Below, piece after piece: positions 1 through 7,957 of a stretch of 64,000 nucleotides of DNA; position 1 is the stretch's first letter, and every line of letters starts with the position of its first letter. Both the position numbers and the translations under genes were made by a program. The notes under the pieces were generated by a model. The model saw nothing but the letters and a program-made list of their open reading frames with translations, ran no database searches and was not told the origin of the DNA. Origin of the DNA: Paenibacillus selenitireducens (GTDB lineage Bacteria > Bacillota > Bacilli > Paenibacillales > Paenibacillaceae); the NCBI RefSeq assembly GCF_002021565.1, contig NZ_MSZX01000005.1:372027-436026 (forward strand), written 5' to 3'.

Positions 1-465
1 ACGGTCGATAATGTGCGCGAACACGTTCGTGATATTGCCGGCGTGCGTGTCACCTGTTCATTCAATGCCGATGTGTATAAGGTTTATGAGTTGATCTGCC
101 AGCAAAATGATGTCGAAGTCCTGGAAATGAAGGATTATATCAAACATCCCAAAGAAAATGGATATCAGAGCTTACATCTTATTATAAGTATTCCTGTCTT
201 CATGACAAATCAGACCCAACATGTGCCTGTTGAAATCCAGATTCGTACCATTGCTATGGATTTCTGGGCAAGTCTCGAACACAAAATATATTATAAATTC
301 AAGAAGAACGTTCCGGATGAAATTCGGCTTGAGCTCAAAGAAACAGCAGACACCATCGCGATGTTGGATGGTCGAATGATGCGGTTGAACGAGAAAGTGC
401 AAATGATCAAAGACCAATCCTCGGAGGAAGATGACTTGTTCGAGAGGGTGAACCAATACCTGTGA
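1..465 (+). CDS. Small alarmone synthetase, (p)ppGpp synthetase domain (5' end outside window)
   Basis: This is the C-terminal part of a RelA/SpoT-type small alarmone synthetase (RelQ/RelP, YjbM/YwaC class), which transfers pyrophosphate from ATP to GDP or GTP in the stringent response. The frame is open from base 1, so the gene begins upstream; the GTG at 13 is an internal codon. Visible family blocks are DIAGVRV, HPKENGYQSLHLII and VEIQIRTIAMDFWASLEHK, which form the G-loop and substrate-binding core of the synthetase fold. The remaining 154 residues are about two thirds of the usual 210-250. There is no hydrolase, TGS or ACT domain in view, as expected for a small synthetase. It overlaps the next gene by 4 nt (GTGA), so the two are probably translationally coupled. 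Confidence 0.88.
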   Translation, partial: TVDNVREHVRDIAGVRVTCSFNADVYKVYELICQQNDVEVLEMKDYIKHPKENGYQSLHLIISIPVFMTNQTQHVPVEIQIRTIAMDFWASLEHKIYYKFKKNVPDEIRLELKETADTIAMLDGRMMRLNEKVQMIKDQSSEEDDLFERVNQYL

Positions 466-1913
466 GTCATTATCTGAGCAATTCGTTTACGGTTTTGTCC
501 GTCATCAACCTGATTCTCGCCATTGCGGTTATCTTCATTGAACGCCGCAACGTCGGGACGACATGGGCGTGGTTGATGGTGTTTTTGTTCTTACCTGGCG
601 TTGGATTTATTTTCTATCTCTTATTTGGGCAGAATATTAGCAAACGTAAAATATATAAAATCCGCAAAGATCAACATGAACAGATTGAGCAGATTGTTCG
701 TATGCAGCAAGAACGATTTCGCGGGGGGAATTTCGTATTCCGCGAGCCGGAAGCTTTGTCTTATCAAGATATGATATATATGAACTTAACAAGCGCTAAC
801 GCGCTCTATTCTCAGGATAATGACATTACTGTCTATACCGATGGAGATGAGAAATTTGATGCTTTGATCGAATCGATCGCCCAGGCGGAACATCATGTTC
901 ATCTCATGTATTATATCGTAAGGGATGACAATCTCGGCCGTCGTTTGGTACAAGCATTAACGGAGAAGGCGAGAGAGAATGTACAAGTTCGGTTTATGTA
1001 TGATGATATTGGAAGTGCGGGGCTCAAAACCACCTTGTTCGAGGAACTGGTTCAAGCTGGCGGGAAAGTGGCAGCATTTTTCCCGTCTCGGATTCCATAT
1101 ATCAACTTTCGATTGAATTATCGAAATCACCGGAAGCTTGCGATCATCGATGGGAAAATTGGCTATATCGGAGGCTTCAATGTCGGGGACGAATATTTAG
1201 GTCTGGATAAACGATTTGGGTATTGGCGCGATACACATCTGAAGATGGAAGGCAGCAGTGTATTCCAAATGCAGGCGCAGTTCATTCTGGATTGGGAATT
1301 GGCTTCAACAGAACGTCTGCGTGACGTAAGCATCTATTTTCCTGACAACCTGCAATTTAACGGCTGCGAAGGGGCTCAGATTGTTGCCAGTGGACCGAAT
1401 ACGGAGCAGGAACAGATTCGGAATGCTTATATCAAAATGATTAATGCCGCTAAACATACACTATATTTACAAACACCCTATTTCGTACCTGATGACAGTG
1501 TGATGAATGCGTTGAAAATGGCGACTTTATCTGGCGTCGACGTTCGAATTATGATTCCTGCTGTACCTGACCATAAAACGGTATACATGGCTTCGTATTC
1601 GTATTTGGGGGAATTGCTCGCTTTAGGTGCAAAATGTTATTTATATCAAAAAGGATTTCTCCATGCGAAAACGATGGTTGCTGACGGCAAAGTGGCGACG
1701 GTAGGAACCGCGAATATGGATATTCGAAGCTTTAAGCTGAACTTTGAGGTGAACGCTTTTATCTACGGCGGTAAGACACCGGCACAGTTGCAGGAGATAT
1801 TCCAGGAGGATTTGAGAGATGCATCGAGGTTATCGTTTAAGGAGTATCAAGCGAGATCGCGTATGCAGAAGATTGGAGAATCCTTAACGAGATTAATTTC
1901 TCCAATCCTATGA
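462..1913 (+). CDS. cls: Cardiolipin synthase, phospholipase D family
   Basis: This membrane enzyme condenses two phosphatidylglycerol molecules to cardiolipin and glycerol. The 483-residue length is typical of bacterial Cls. Two N-terminal membrane segments (about residues 8-26 and 36-56) precede two phospholipase D HKD motifs, at H223-K225-D230 and H401-K403-D408. The GTG start overlaps the stop of the alarmone synthetase gene, with a GAGAGGGTG-like ribosome binding site about 11 nt upstream. A strong terminator follows directly. Which of several Cls paralogues this is cannot be told from the sequence. Confidence 0.93.
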   Translation: MSHYLSNSFTVLSVINLILAIAVIFIERRNVGTTWAWLMVFLFLPGVGFIFYLLFGQNISKRKIYKIRKDQHEQIEQIVRMQQERFRGGNFVFREPEALSYQDMIYMNLTSANALYSQDNDITVYTDGDEKFDALIESIAQAEHHVHLMYYIVRDDNLGRRLVQALTEKARENVQVRFMYDDIGSAGLKTTLFEELVQAGGKVAAFFPSRIPYINFRLNYRNHRKLAIIDGKIGYIGGFNVGDEYLGLDKRFGYWRDTHLKMEGSSVFQMQAQFILDWELASTERLRDVSIYFPDNLQFNGCEGAQIVASGPNTEQEQIRNAYIKMINAAKHTLYLQTPYFVPDDSVMNALKMATLSGVDVRIMIPAVPDHKTVYMASYSYLGELLALGAKCYLYQKGFLHAKTMVADGKVATVGTANMDIRSFKLNFEVNAFIYGGKTPAQLQEIFQEDLRDASRLSFKEYQARSRMQKIGESLTRLISPIL

Positions 1914-1933
1914 TACATGTGCTTCATATTAAG

Positions 1934-1981
1934 ACTTTGCGGTCATTGGCAGTTCGCTGTCAATGGTTGCAGAGTTTTTTT
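1934..1981 (+). terminator. Rho-independent terminator after cls
   Basis: A 19-bp stem (1934-1952 with 1957-1975, five G-U pairs, no mismatch) closes on a TTCG tetraloop and runs into a T tract. It ends the synthetase-cls transcript. There is no matching T tract for the minus strand, so it probably does not serve the convergent HAD gene. Confidence 0.9.
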
Positions 1982-1982
1982 G

Positions 1983-2774
1983 TTATTTTTGAAGAATTGG
2001 CTGAATGAGGCCTAAATCGACTAGTCCGTGATAAATGCCGTCTTCTTCACATGACGTTGTGATATGGTCCGCTACGGCTTTCGTCTCAGGCAAAGCATTG
2101 CCCATCGCAACTCCTGTACCTACCAAGGTGAGCATTTCCAAGTCGTTATTGTTATCGCCGAAGGCGTAACTGTTACCATGTTCAAAGTTGCCGTGTTCGA
2201 GCATCTTCGCAATCCCAATGGCTTTAGAACTGCCTACCGGGATGAAATCCGCTGCATAGGAATGCCAGGGCAAGAACGTAAATTGGGGAAAGTTTTGGAT
2301 ATACTTCTGTCGCTGTTCATCTTCACAGAATACGATGGCCTGATATACAGGAGAATGTTCATAGAAACGGTCATCCACGTCTGGATAATGAATTTTTGTT
2401 CTGCCAAAGGATTCTTGAATGAATGCGTTATTTGTCTCGCTGCTCTTGAAATCTTCATGGTTGACGAAGACATAGGCATCGCCGTTCTCTTTCATGGTTG
2501 TGCAGATTTGAGCGAGATCCTCGGTATGGATCGGACTTTCATAAATCACTTGCCCTTCAAATACTGCATATTGCCCGTTAAGTGCAACATAGGATTCGAT
2601 ATTCAATTCTTTACGAATGTTCTCGAATAGAATCGGTGTACGCCCCGTAGCAATCGCTGTATATACGCCTTGGCGCTGAAGCTCGCGTACTGCTTTTTTC
2701 GTGGATTCAAGAATTTCTTTATTATGGTTCACTAAGGTACCGTCAATATCAAAAAATACGATTTTTCTTCCCAT
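1983..2774 (-). CDS. Cof-type HAD hydrolase (subfamily IIB phosphatase)
   Basis: This is a cytoplasmic sugar-phosphate or FMN-type phosphatase of the Cof/YkrA group, 263 residues. Motif I is FFDIDGTLVN near the N terminus, with the two catalytic aspartates. A TAIATGR block is motif II, and FGDNNNDLEML near residue 215 is motif IV and binds Mg2+. The IIB cap domain lies between motifs II and IV. The start is supported by GAGGAGG about 9 nt upstream. The gene stands alone, convergent with cls. The substrate cannot be inferred. Confidence 0.88.
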   Translation of the reverse strand: MGRKIVFFDIDGTLVNHNKEILESTKKAVRELQRQGVYTAIATGRTPILFENIRKELNIESYVALNGQYAVFEGQVIYESPIHTEDLAQICTTMKENGDAYVFVNHEDFKSSETNNAFIQESFGRTKIHYPDVDDRFYEHSPVYQAIVFCEDEQRQKYIQNFPQFTFLPWHSYAADFIPVGSSKAIGIAKMLEHGNFEHGNSYAFGDNNNDLEMLTLVGTGVAMGNALPETKAVADHITTSCEEDGIYHGLVDLGLIQPILQK

Positions 2775-2890
2775 CCAGAATTTCCTCCTCTATGATTAGT
2801 TCAAGCATCTATGGATTATAGAATTACCTCTTATAAAAATACTGTACGGCCATAACGCCCTTTGCAGGTCACGCTGGCCGTAGCAGGTGA

Positions 2891-2919
2891 TTGATCTTGC
2901 TGTAAACTTATCATAAAAT
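2891..2919 (+). promoter_or_regulatory. SigA-type promoter for the LacI-family gene
   Basis: TTGATC at 2891-2896 and TAAAAT at 2914-2919 are separated by exactly 17 nt, ahead of the regulator gene at 2977. The rest of 2775-2976 shows no gene. Confidence 0.6.
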
Positions 2920-2976
2920 ATGAAAAGCATTTCAGGTCAAGCGTCATTTTAGAAAAAAGGAGTGGAATATTTTTCT

Positions 2977-3954
2977 ATGGCGAATATTAAGCAAATCGCG
3001 CAAATGGCTGGCGTATCCATCGCAACTGTATCAAGGGTACTGAATGAACATCCCTATGTCAAGGAAGATAAGCGTGCAGCCGTCTTGGACGCCGTTGCGA
3101 AATTGAATTACTCGCAGAATATGAATGCGGTGCATTTAGTCAGAGGGAAGACCTTGATGATCGCGGTAATCCTGCCCTATGTGAATCATCCTTATTTTGC
3201 GAGCATCATTGATGGCGTTGCGAATGCCGCGTTGGCTTGTAATTATAAACTCTTGCTCTGTCAGACGGATTATCAAGCGGAGGAAGAATATAAAGTGCTT
3301 GAGTTATTGAAAATGAAGCAAATCGACGGCATCATTATTTGCTCGAAAACGATAAGCTGGGATGTAATTGAGCCGTATGCCTCCTATGGACCGATTATTG
3401 CATGCGAAAATGCGGGGGATCGTGAGATTTCTTCGGTATTTATTGACCATTACGGCAGCTTTAAGCTCGGCATGGATTATCTGATAACCAAGGGGCATCA
3501 GCATATTGGGTATTTTATCGGACGCGGGGATAGTTATAACAACATTAACCGTAAACGTGCATACGCAGAAGCATTGCAAGCGATTGGTGAGACTCCCAGG
3601 GAGGAGTGGGGATTTGATCGGGTATTTACGTTTGAACGCGGTGTAGAAGTTATACGACAGATTCTGACCATGAAAGAACGGCCCACGGCTTTGATCGGCG
3701 CGGGAGATGATCCGGCAGCTGCTATTGTAGCTGAGGCGCGTAAGCACGGGATTCGTGTACCAGAGGATTTAGCCGTCATTGGGTTAGATAATCAACCGAT
3801 CGCAGAGGTCATGGGGATTACAACCATTGAACAGTCCATGAAAGAAGTTGGAGGACTGGCGTTCCAGGCCTTCTATGAACGAATTAACAACAAGGACCTG
3901 CCGCCAACGAAGCATGAGCTTCCATTTCGGTTGATCGAAAGGTCGACAGTATAA
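2977..3954 (+). CDS. LacI-family transcriptional regulator
   Basis: This is a DNA-binding repressor with an N-terminal LacI helix-turn-helix (IKQIAQMAGVSIATVSRVLN) and a periplasmic-binding-protein-like effector domain, 325 residues. A GTG at 2962 is in frame but lies inside the AAGGAGTGG ribosome binding site, so the ATG at 2977 is preferred. The LacI signature LIGAGDDPAA and an IGLDNQP block near residue 270 place it in the sugar-responsive group. It is a lone gene with its own promoter, and no transport or sugar gene is adjacent, so the effector is unknown. Confidence 0.88.
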   Translation: MANIKQIAQMAGVSIATVSRVLNEHPYVKEDKRAAVLDAVAKLNYSQNMNAVHLVRGKTLMIAVILPYVNHPYFASIIDGVANAALACNYKLLLCQTDYQAEEEYKVLELLKMKQIDGIIICSKTISWDVIEPYASYGPIIACENAGDREISSVFIDHYGSFKLGMDYLITKGHQHIGYFIGRGDSYNNINRKRAYAEALQAIGETPREEWGFDRVFTFERGVEVIRQILTMKERPTALIGAGDDPAAAIVAEARKHGIRVPEDLAVIGLDNQPIAEVMGITTIEQSMKEVGGLAFQAFYERINNKDLPPTKHELPFRLIERSTV

Positions 3955-4003
3955 GTCGGAAGTGGTATTTTACATTCGAAATAGATCATGATATTATATG
4001 ATC

Positions 4004-4015
4004 ATCTAATTAGAT
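4004..4015. promoter_or_regulatory. 12-bp palindrome, candidate operator of the ArsR-DUF2087 regulator
   Basis: ATCTAATTAGAT is a perfect palindrome 33 nt before the regulator gene. Its core TCTAATTAGAT recurs in front of the MFS exporter gene at 4714. That pattern is expected if the regulator controls both itself and the exporter. Binding is inferred. Confidence 0.55.
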
Positions 4016-4047
4016 ATTCATCAAATAAGTAAAGGAGGCATCCATCG

Positions 4048-4641
4048 ATGCAGCTCGATAAACTTGTTCGATTTCACAAGACGATCGGAGACGTAACGCG
4101 TATTCGTATTCTGGCTTTGCTTAAGAACGGTCCGCTACACGGTCAAGCCTTAGCAGATAAATTGTCTGTTACACCGCCAACGATTACGCATCATATGTCG
4201 AAGTTAAGAGAAGCCGATTTGATTTTTGAACGGCGCGACAAGAATACGATCTATTTTTACTTAAATGAGAAAAGTCTAATCCTGCAAGCGGAAGCCATCG
4301 TGAAGAAAGTTCAATCACCTGAACCTGAATTATGGAATGGAGAGGAGGTAGAGCGCATGCAAGATAAAGAAAAGAGTTCAGTCCTACGTAATTTCTTCCT
4401 CGCAGACGGGACGCTGAAGCATCTCCCCGCACAGCGGAAGAAGAAATTGATCGTGCTTGAGCACATCGTGAAAGGTTTGAAGCCAGGAACGAAATATACG
4501 GAACGTGAAATCAATGAATTTATCCGTCAATACCATCCGGATTTTGCGACAATTCGGCGAGAATTTATTATGAATCATTATATGTATCGTGACCAAGATA
4601 TTTACGAGATGAACCCACCGGAGCTTTGGGGTACGATGTAA
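4048..4641 (+). CDS. ArsR-type winged-helix regulator with C-terminal DUF2087
   Basis: This is a 197-residue transcription factor with two parts. Residues 1-95 are an ArsR-like winged helix (VTRIRILALLKNG, then PTITHHMSKLREADLI as the recognition helix, then a beta-wing). Residues 105-195 are a DUF2087 domain (FFLADGTLKHLPAQRKKKL, YTEREINEFI, RREFIMNHYMYR). No cysteine pair typical of metal-sensing ArsR is visible, so a small-molecule or drug signal is more likely than a metal. The start is set by AAAGGAGG at 4031-4038. The MFS exporter follows 138 nt downstream with its own promoter and a shared palindrome, so it is the likely target. Confidence 0.88.
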   Translation: MQLDKLVRFHKTIGDVTRIRILALLKNGPLHGQALADKLSVTPPTITHHMSKLREADLIFERRDKNTIYFYLNEKSLILQAEAIVKKVQSPEPELWNGEEVERMQDKEKSSVLRNFFLADGTLKHLPAQRKKKLIVLEHIVKGLKPGTKYTEREINEFIRQYHPDFATIRREFIMNHYMYRDQDIYEMNPPELWGTM

Positions 4642-4713
4642 ATGGGATGGGGATTAAGGTGACAACGATGCGGCAGAACGCACCTCATGCAGACTGCCCT
4701 TATTTTTTTGAAT

Positions 4714-4751
4714 TCTAATTAGATGATTATGAAATTAGATTCACGTATAAT
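4714..4751 (+). promoter_or_regulatory. MFS exporter promoter with shared palindrome
   Basis: TCTAATTAGA (4714-4723) repeats the core of the palindrome at 4004. A half-site AATTAGAT lies about ten bases further on. A consensus TATAAT (4746-4751) follows, but no good -35 is present where one is expected, and the palindrome sits in that position. This suits a promoter blocked or tuned by the upstream ArsR-DUF2087 protein. Confidence 0.55.
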
Positions 4752-4779
4752 TAGTATAGGGTAAAAGGAGAAGGTAAGC

Positions 4780-6039
4780 TTGATATTTCATAACTCGATG
4801 CTAAGACAAGAAAAAGGATATCGTCAATTATTCTTAGCGGGACTCGTAAACGGGATAGGAGACCGGTTCTCACAGGTTGCTTCGTTAAGCCTCATATTAA
4901 CTTTGACAGGTTCGGGGATGGCTGTGGGGATCACCTTTGCCGTGCGGCTCATACCCAGTCTTGTGTTCGGCCCGTTAGGCGGTATGCTTGCAGATCGGTT
5001 TTCTCGCAAAAAGATCATGGTTCTGTCGGATCTCATTCGTGCATTCGTCGCATTATCCTTCTTGTTCGTGCACGATGCATCCGATGTGTGGGTGATCTAC
5101 GTCAGTTCGTTTCTCTTATCCGCGGGTGAAGCCATTTATGCACCAACTCGTACATCTTCCATTCCGATTCTTGTACCCAAAGAGCGCTTACTCGCAGTCA
5201 ATGGACTTGAAGAACATATGGTAGGATTGGTGCTGATCCTGGGCTCTATCACGGGAGGTGTCGTCGCTGCATTCCTCGGGACAGCATTTTCTTTTATCGT
5301 GAATGCAGCGTCATTTGTACTTTCGGCAGTTTTACTGGGTTCCATCGTGTTTCCTGCACCTCATGCTCAGACCAAAGTGAAACATGATACTGATCTGGAA
5401 TGCGTTTCTCAAACGCAATCCACTAGGAAGGAATTACGTGCGGTATGGAAGTCTTCGCGATTTGTTCGCGCGATGATTGTGGGGTTCACCCTATGGCCGA
5501 TTGGATACGGTGTGTTTAATATTTTACTCAGTGTTTATGCGGTTCAAGTGTACGACCAAGGCGATCTTGGGATTGGGTTGATGTATGGTGCGCTGGGCAT
5601 CGGGATGGTGATCGGATCGAGCTGGACATCGAGGTTCATGGACAAGATGAAGCTGGCTGTCGTGTCTGGATTCATTCTGGAAGGTGTGTTGCATATGGGG
5701 ATGAGTCAGGTTCCAAACTTCGGGTTGACAATACTCCTATTGCTTATTTCTGCGATAGGTTCTTCCATTGCAAATGCCTGCAATCATACGCTTCTAATGC
5801 ATGCCGTTCCAGCCCATTTTCAGGGGCGTTTCTTCGGTCTGATGTCGGCCATGCACAACACTTTTATGGGCATCACGATGCTAAGCACTGGCTTTTTGTT
5901 AGAAGTGATGTCGCCGAGAGTACTCGGATTCTTCGGAGGGCTGGTCATTACCGCTGTATCTATCGGAATCGCAATCATCGTGTTACAAGATAAATCCCAT
6001 CCTGACTGTAAAAATATTGAAATGTTCAAAATCGTCTGA
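4780..6039 (+). CDS. MFS transporter, EntS/MFS_3-like exporter
   Basis: This 419-residue, roughly 12-helix major facilitator permease of the enterobactin-exporter/multidrug type pumps out small molecules by proton antiport. The MFS loop signature GGMLADRFSRKKI lies between helices 2 and 3. A hydrophilic central loop lies near residues 185-225. The start is a TTG at 4780, placed 9 nt after AAGGAG; the first ATG (4798) is worse placed. It is paired with the preceding ArsR-DUF2087 regulator through a repeated palindrome. The substrate is unknown. Confidence 0.87.
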   Translation: MIFHNSMLRQEKGYRQLFLAGLVNGIGDRFSQVASLSLILTLTGSGMAVGITFAVRLIPSLVFGPLGGMLADRFSRKKIMVLSDLIRAFVALSFLFVHDASDVWVIYVSSFLLSAGEAIYAPTRTSSIPILVPKERLLAVNGLEEHMVGLVLILGSITGGVVAAFLGTAFSFIVNAASFVLSAVLLGSIVFPAPHAQTKVKHDTDLECVSQTQSTRKELRAVWKSSRFVRAMIVGFTLWPIGYGVFNILLSVYAVQVYDQGDLGIGLMYGALGIGMVIGSSWTSRFMDKMKLAVVSGFILEGVLHMGMSQVPNFGLTILLLLISAIGSSIANACNHTLLMHAVPAHFQGRFFGLMSAMHNTFMGITMLSTGFLLEVMSPRVLGFFGGLVITAVSIGIAIIVLQDKSHPDCKNIEMFKIV

Positions 6040-6099
6040 TATGATGTGTTAGGAACAAATGTTTGCTGATGTTTGCTAATAAGGGGGATGAGGGGAACG

Positions 6100-6621
6100 A
6101 TGCTTTTTCATTTTAGTGAAGATCCACATATTGAGGAGTTCATGCCAAGAAGGAACGCGAAACAAGAAGATTCGACACCCTTCGTCTGGGCCATTGATCC
6201 AGAACACGCGGTTCATTACTATTTTCCCCGTGATTGCCCGCGGGTGATCTATTCTAGATCAGAATCCGCAGTAGAGGATGAAGCTCAATTCTTCGCGCAT
6301 TCCCAAGCGGATAAAATTATCTGGGTAGAGAGTTCATGGGAACAGATCATTCAACAGACGACGATTTACAAATACGTGTTTAAGCGGGAAACCTTCGAGG
6401 TTCATGATCCCGTAGCAGGGTATTATGTCTCTCGCGAACCTGTGACACCCATTCATGTACAGCCGATGGATAATCTCGTGAATAAAATCCTAGCGAGCGG
6501 CGTCGATCTTCGCTTTACCCCCAATTTATATCCCATTCGTAATGCCGTGTTGAACTCTAGCTTACATGACTTTTCGATCATACGTTTTCAACATGCAACT
6601 GCCGAACAAGTTCATCTTTAA
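6100..6621 (+). CDS. DUF6886-like conserved protein
   Basis: This is a 173-residue cytoplasmic protein beginning MLFHFSEDPHIEEF. That opening and the block FVWAIDPEHAVHYYFPRDCPR are typical of an uncharacterised Bacillus/Paenibacillus family which I recall as DUF6886. No catalytic motif or membrane segment is visible. The ORF can be extended to a TTG at 6073 or an ATG at 6088, but the GATGAGGGG ribosome binding site and the family N terminus favour 6100. It stands alone between the exporter and a terminator. Function is unknown. Confidence 0.65.
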   Translation: MLFHFSEDPHIEEFMPRRNAKQEDSTPFVWAIDPEHAVHYYFPRDCPRVIYSRSESAVEDEAQFFAHSQADKIIWVESSWEQIIQQTTIYKYVFKRETFEVHDPVAGYYVSREPVTPIHVQPMDNLVNKILASGVDLRFTPNLYPIRNAVLNSSLHDFSIIRFQHATAEQVHL

Positions 6622-6697
6622 TGAATTCAACGATGAAGCTGAAATGAGACATGATGTGAAGAAACTTAGGATGTGTGGAATATAAATTCTAGGACAG

Positions 6698-6739
6698 AAG
6701 CCTTGATTCACCTCATTAGAAGGTGCGCAAGGCTTTATT
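6698..6739 (+). terminator. Rho-independent terminator after the DUF6886-like gene
   Basis: AAGCCTTG (6698-6705) pairs with CAAGGCTT (6728-6735). A second inner pairing, CACCT with AGGTG, leaves a short loop, and a T-rich stretch follows. Confidence 0.75.
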
Positions 6740-6789
6740 TGTCTATTCACTATTGAAGTTTTGTGCCCAAAAATTCCCCAAAAAAGGAG

Positions 6790-6818
6790 TTGACACGAGC
6801 CCAAATGCACGATAATAT
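6790..6818 (+). promoter_or_regulatory. SigA promoter of the carbohydrate locus
   Basis: TTGACA (6790-6795) and TAATAT (6813-6818) are separated by 17 nt, ahead of the LacI-type gene at 6892. An imperfect inverted repeat around GTTAAC near 6851-6866 in the leader could be the operator of that regulator, but this is weak. Confidence 0.72.
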
Positions 6819-6891
6819 GAGGAAAAATCACCCAAATGGAAAAATAAACCACGTTAACATCGTGTAATGTCTGTCTTATGGAGGTGACATC

Positions 6892-7953
6892 ATGCCATCG
6901 TTGAAGGATATTGCCCAAATGGTTGGGGTGTCGATATCTACCGTTTCACGCGTTATTAATCATGACACAAGTAAACACATCAGCGAAGTAACGAAGAACA
7001 AAGTTTGGAACGCGGCCCAAGCGTTAAATTACAAACCTCAAGATACACCTAGGCGGCAGCTTCAGAGAAAATTGAGGCAAGGAACTCCCCGAGAGCGGAG
7101 AGTCGGCTGTGTTCTCTCATTACCCAACAACAAGTACAATCACCCGTATTACTCCCCTATCTTAGCTGGCATCGAAGATAAACTGAAAGATCTCGGCTGC
7201 ACACTCTTATTTATCCGCACAGAAGAAGAAATACGTAATGATCTCATTCACGGCAAACTTGAGGGCGAACAACGTCCAGACGGACTCATATTCGTCGAAG
7301 GCGTAGAGCCTGCTTTATATCAATCTTTAAAAGAACATGTTCCGGCTTGCGTAGGCATTGATATCTCAGATCCCACGGTACCTGTTATCGCCTATGACCG
7401 GATTATTGCAGCCAAAGCGGCTACCCAACATTTTATCGATCAAGGACATCAAAGAATTGGATTTATCGGCGGGGTAGGATTGACTGGAGATATGGAACGT
7501 GAGAAACGCTTTCGCGGATATAAGGAAGCGCTTACGCGTGCCGGATTAGAACTCAATACCGCATGGATTCTCAATTCTGAATGGGATGTCGATAAGAGTT
7601 ATTTGTACATGAAAGATATGCTTCAACAACAGTCGAATCACCTGCCTACCGCTATGTTCTGTGCAAGCGATATGATGGCGATATCTGCGATGAGGGCCGT
7701 ATTGGAAGCGGGGATGCAAATTCCTGACGACATGGCATTCATCGGTCTAGATAATATTGATTTTGCCAAATACACCACGCCCGCGTTGTCATCTATTCAT
7801 ATTCCGAAATACGAAATGGGCCTTTCGGCCGCGAAAGCATTATTGGATTGGATGGATGGAACCTATCCACTTCCATTTAAGATGTTCTTACCTTTTGAAC
7901 TCATACTCAGAGAATCCTCAATTCATCAATCCATTCTTGTAGAAAGGTCGTGA
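6892..7953 (+). CDS. LacI-family regulator of the carbohydrate/tdh-kbl locus
   Basis: This is a 353-residue repressor. The N-terminal helix-turn-helix (LKDIAQMVGVSISTVSRVIN) is followed by the sugar-binding core, with ASDMMAISAM and a FIGLDNIDFAKYTTPALS block typical of GalR/LacI proteins. The linker (residues about 46-70) is longer and more basic than usual (RRQLQRKLRQ). The start is fixed by GGAGGT about 7 nt upstream. The oxidoreductase gene starts 4 nt after its stop, so it heads the operon and probably senses the transported sugar or a derivative. Confidence 0.88.
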   Translation: MPSLKDIAQMVGVSISTVSRVINHDTSKHISEVTKNKVWNAAQALNYKPQDTPRRQLQRKLRQGTPRERRVGCVLSLPNNKYNHPYYSPILAGIEDKLKDLGCTLLFIRTEEEIRNDLIHGKLEGEQRPDGLIFVEGVEPALYQSLKEHVPACVGIDISDPTVPVIAYDRIIAAKAATQHFIDQGHQRIGFIGGVGLTGDMEREKRFRGYKEALTRAGLELNTAWILNSEWDVDKSYLYMKDMLQQQSNHLPTAMFCASDMMAISAMRAVLEAGMQIPDDMAFIGLDNIDFAKYTTPALSSIHIPKYEMGLSAAKALLDWMDGTYPLPFKMFLPFELILRESSIHQSILVERS

Positions 7954-7957
7954 AGTG

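Noticed and set aside
2064-2630. 188-residue plus-strand ORF opposite the Cof-type HAD gene
   Set aside because: It is a shadow; the minus strand holds all HAD motifs and a good ribosome binding site.
4656-4710. Possible terminator after the ArsR-DUF2087 gene
   Set aside because: A T run is present, but the stem (TAAGG and GGCAG against CTGCCCTTA) needs a large bulge, so it is too weak to list.
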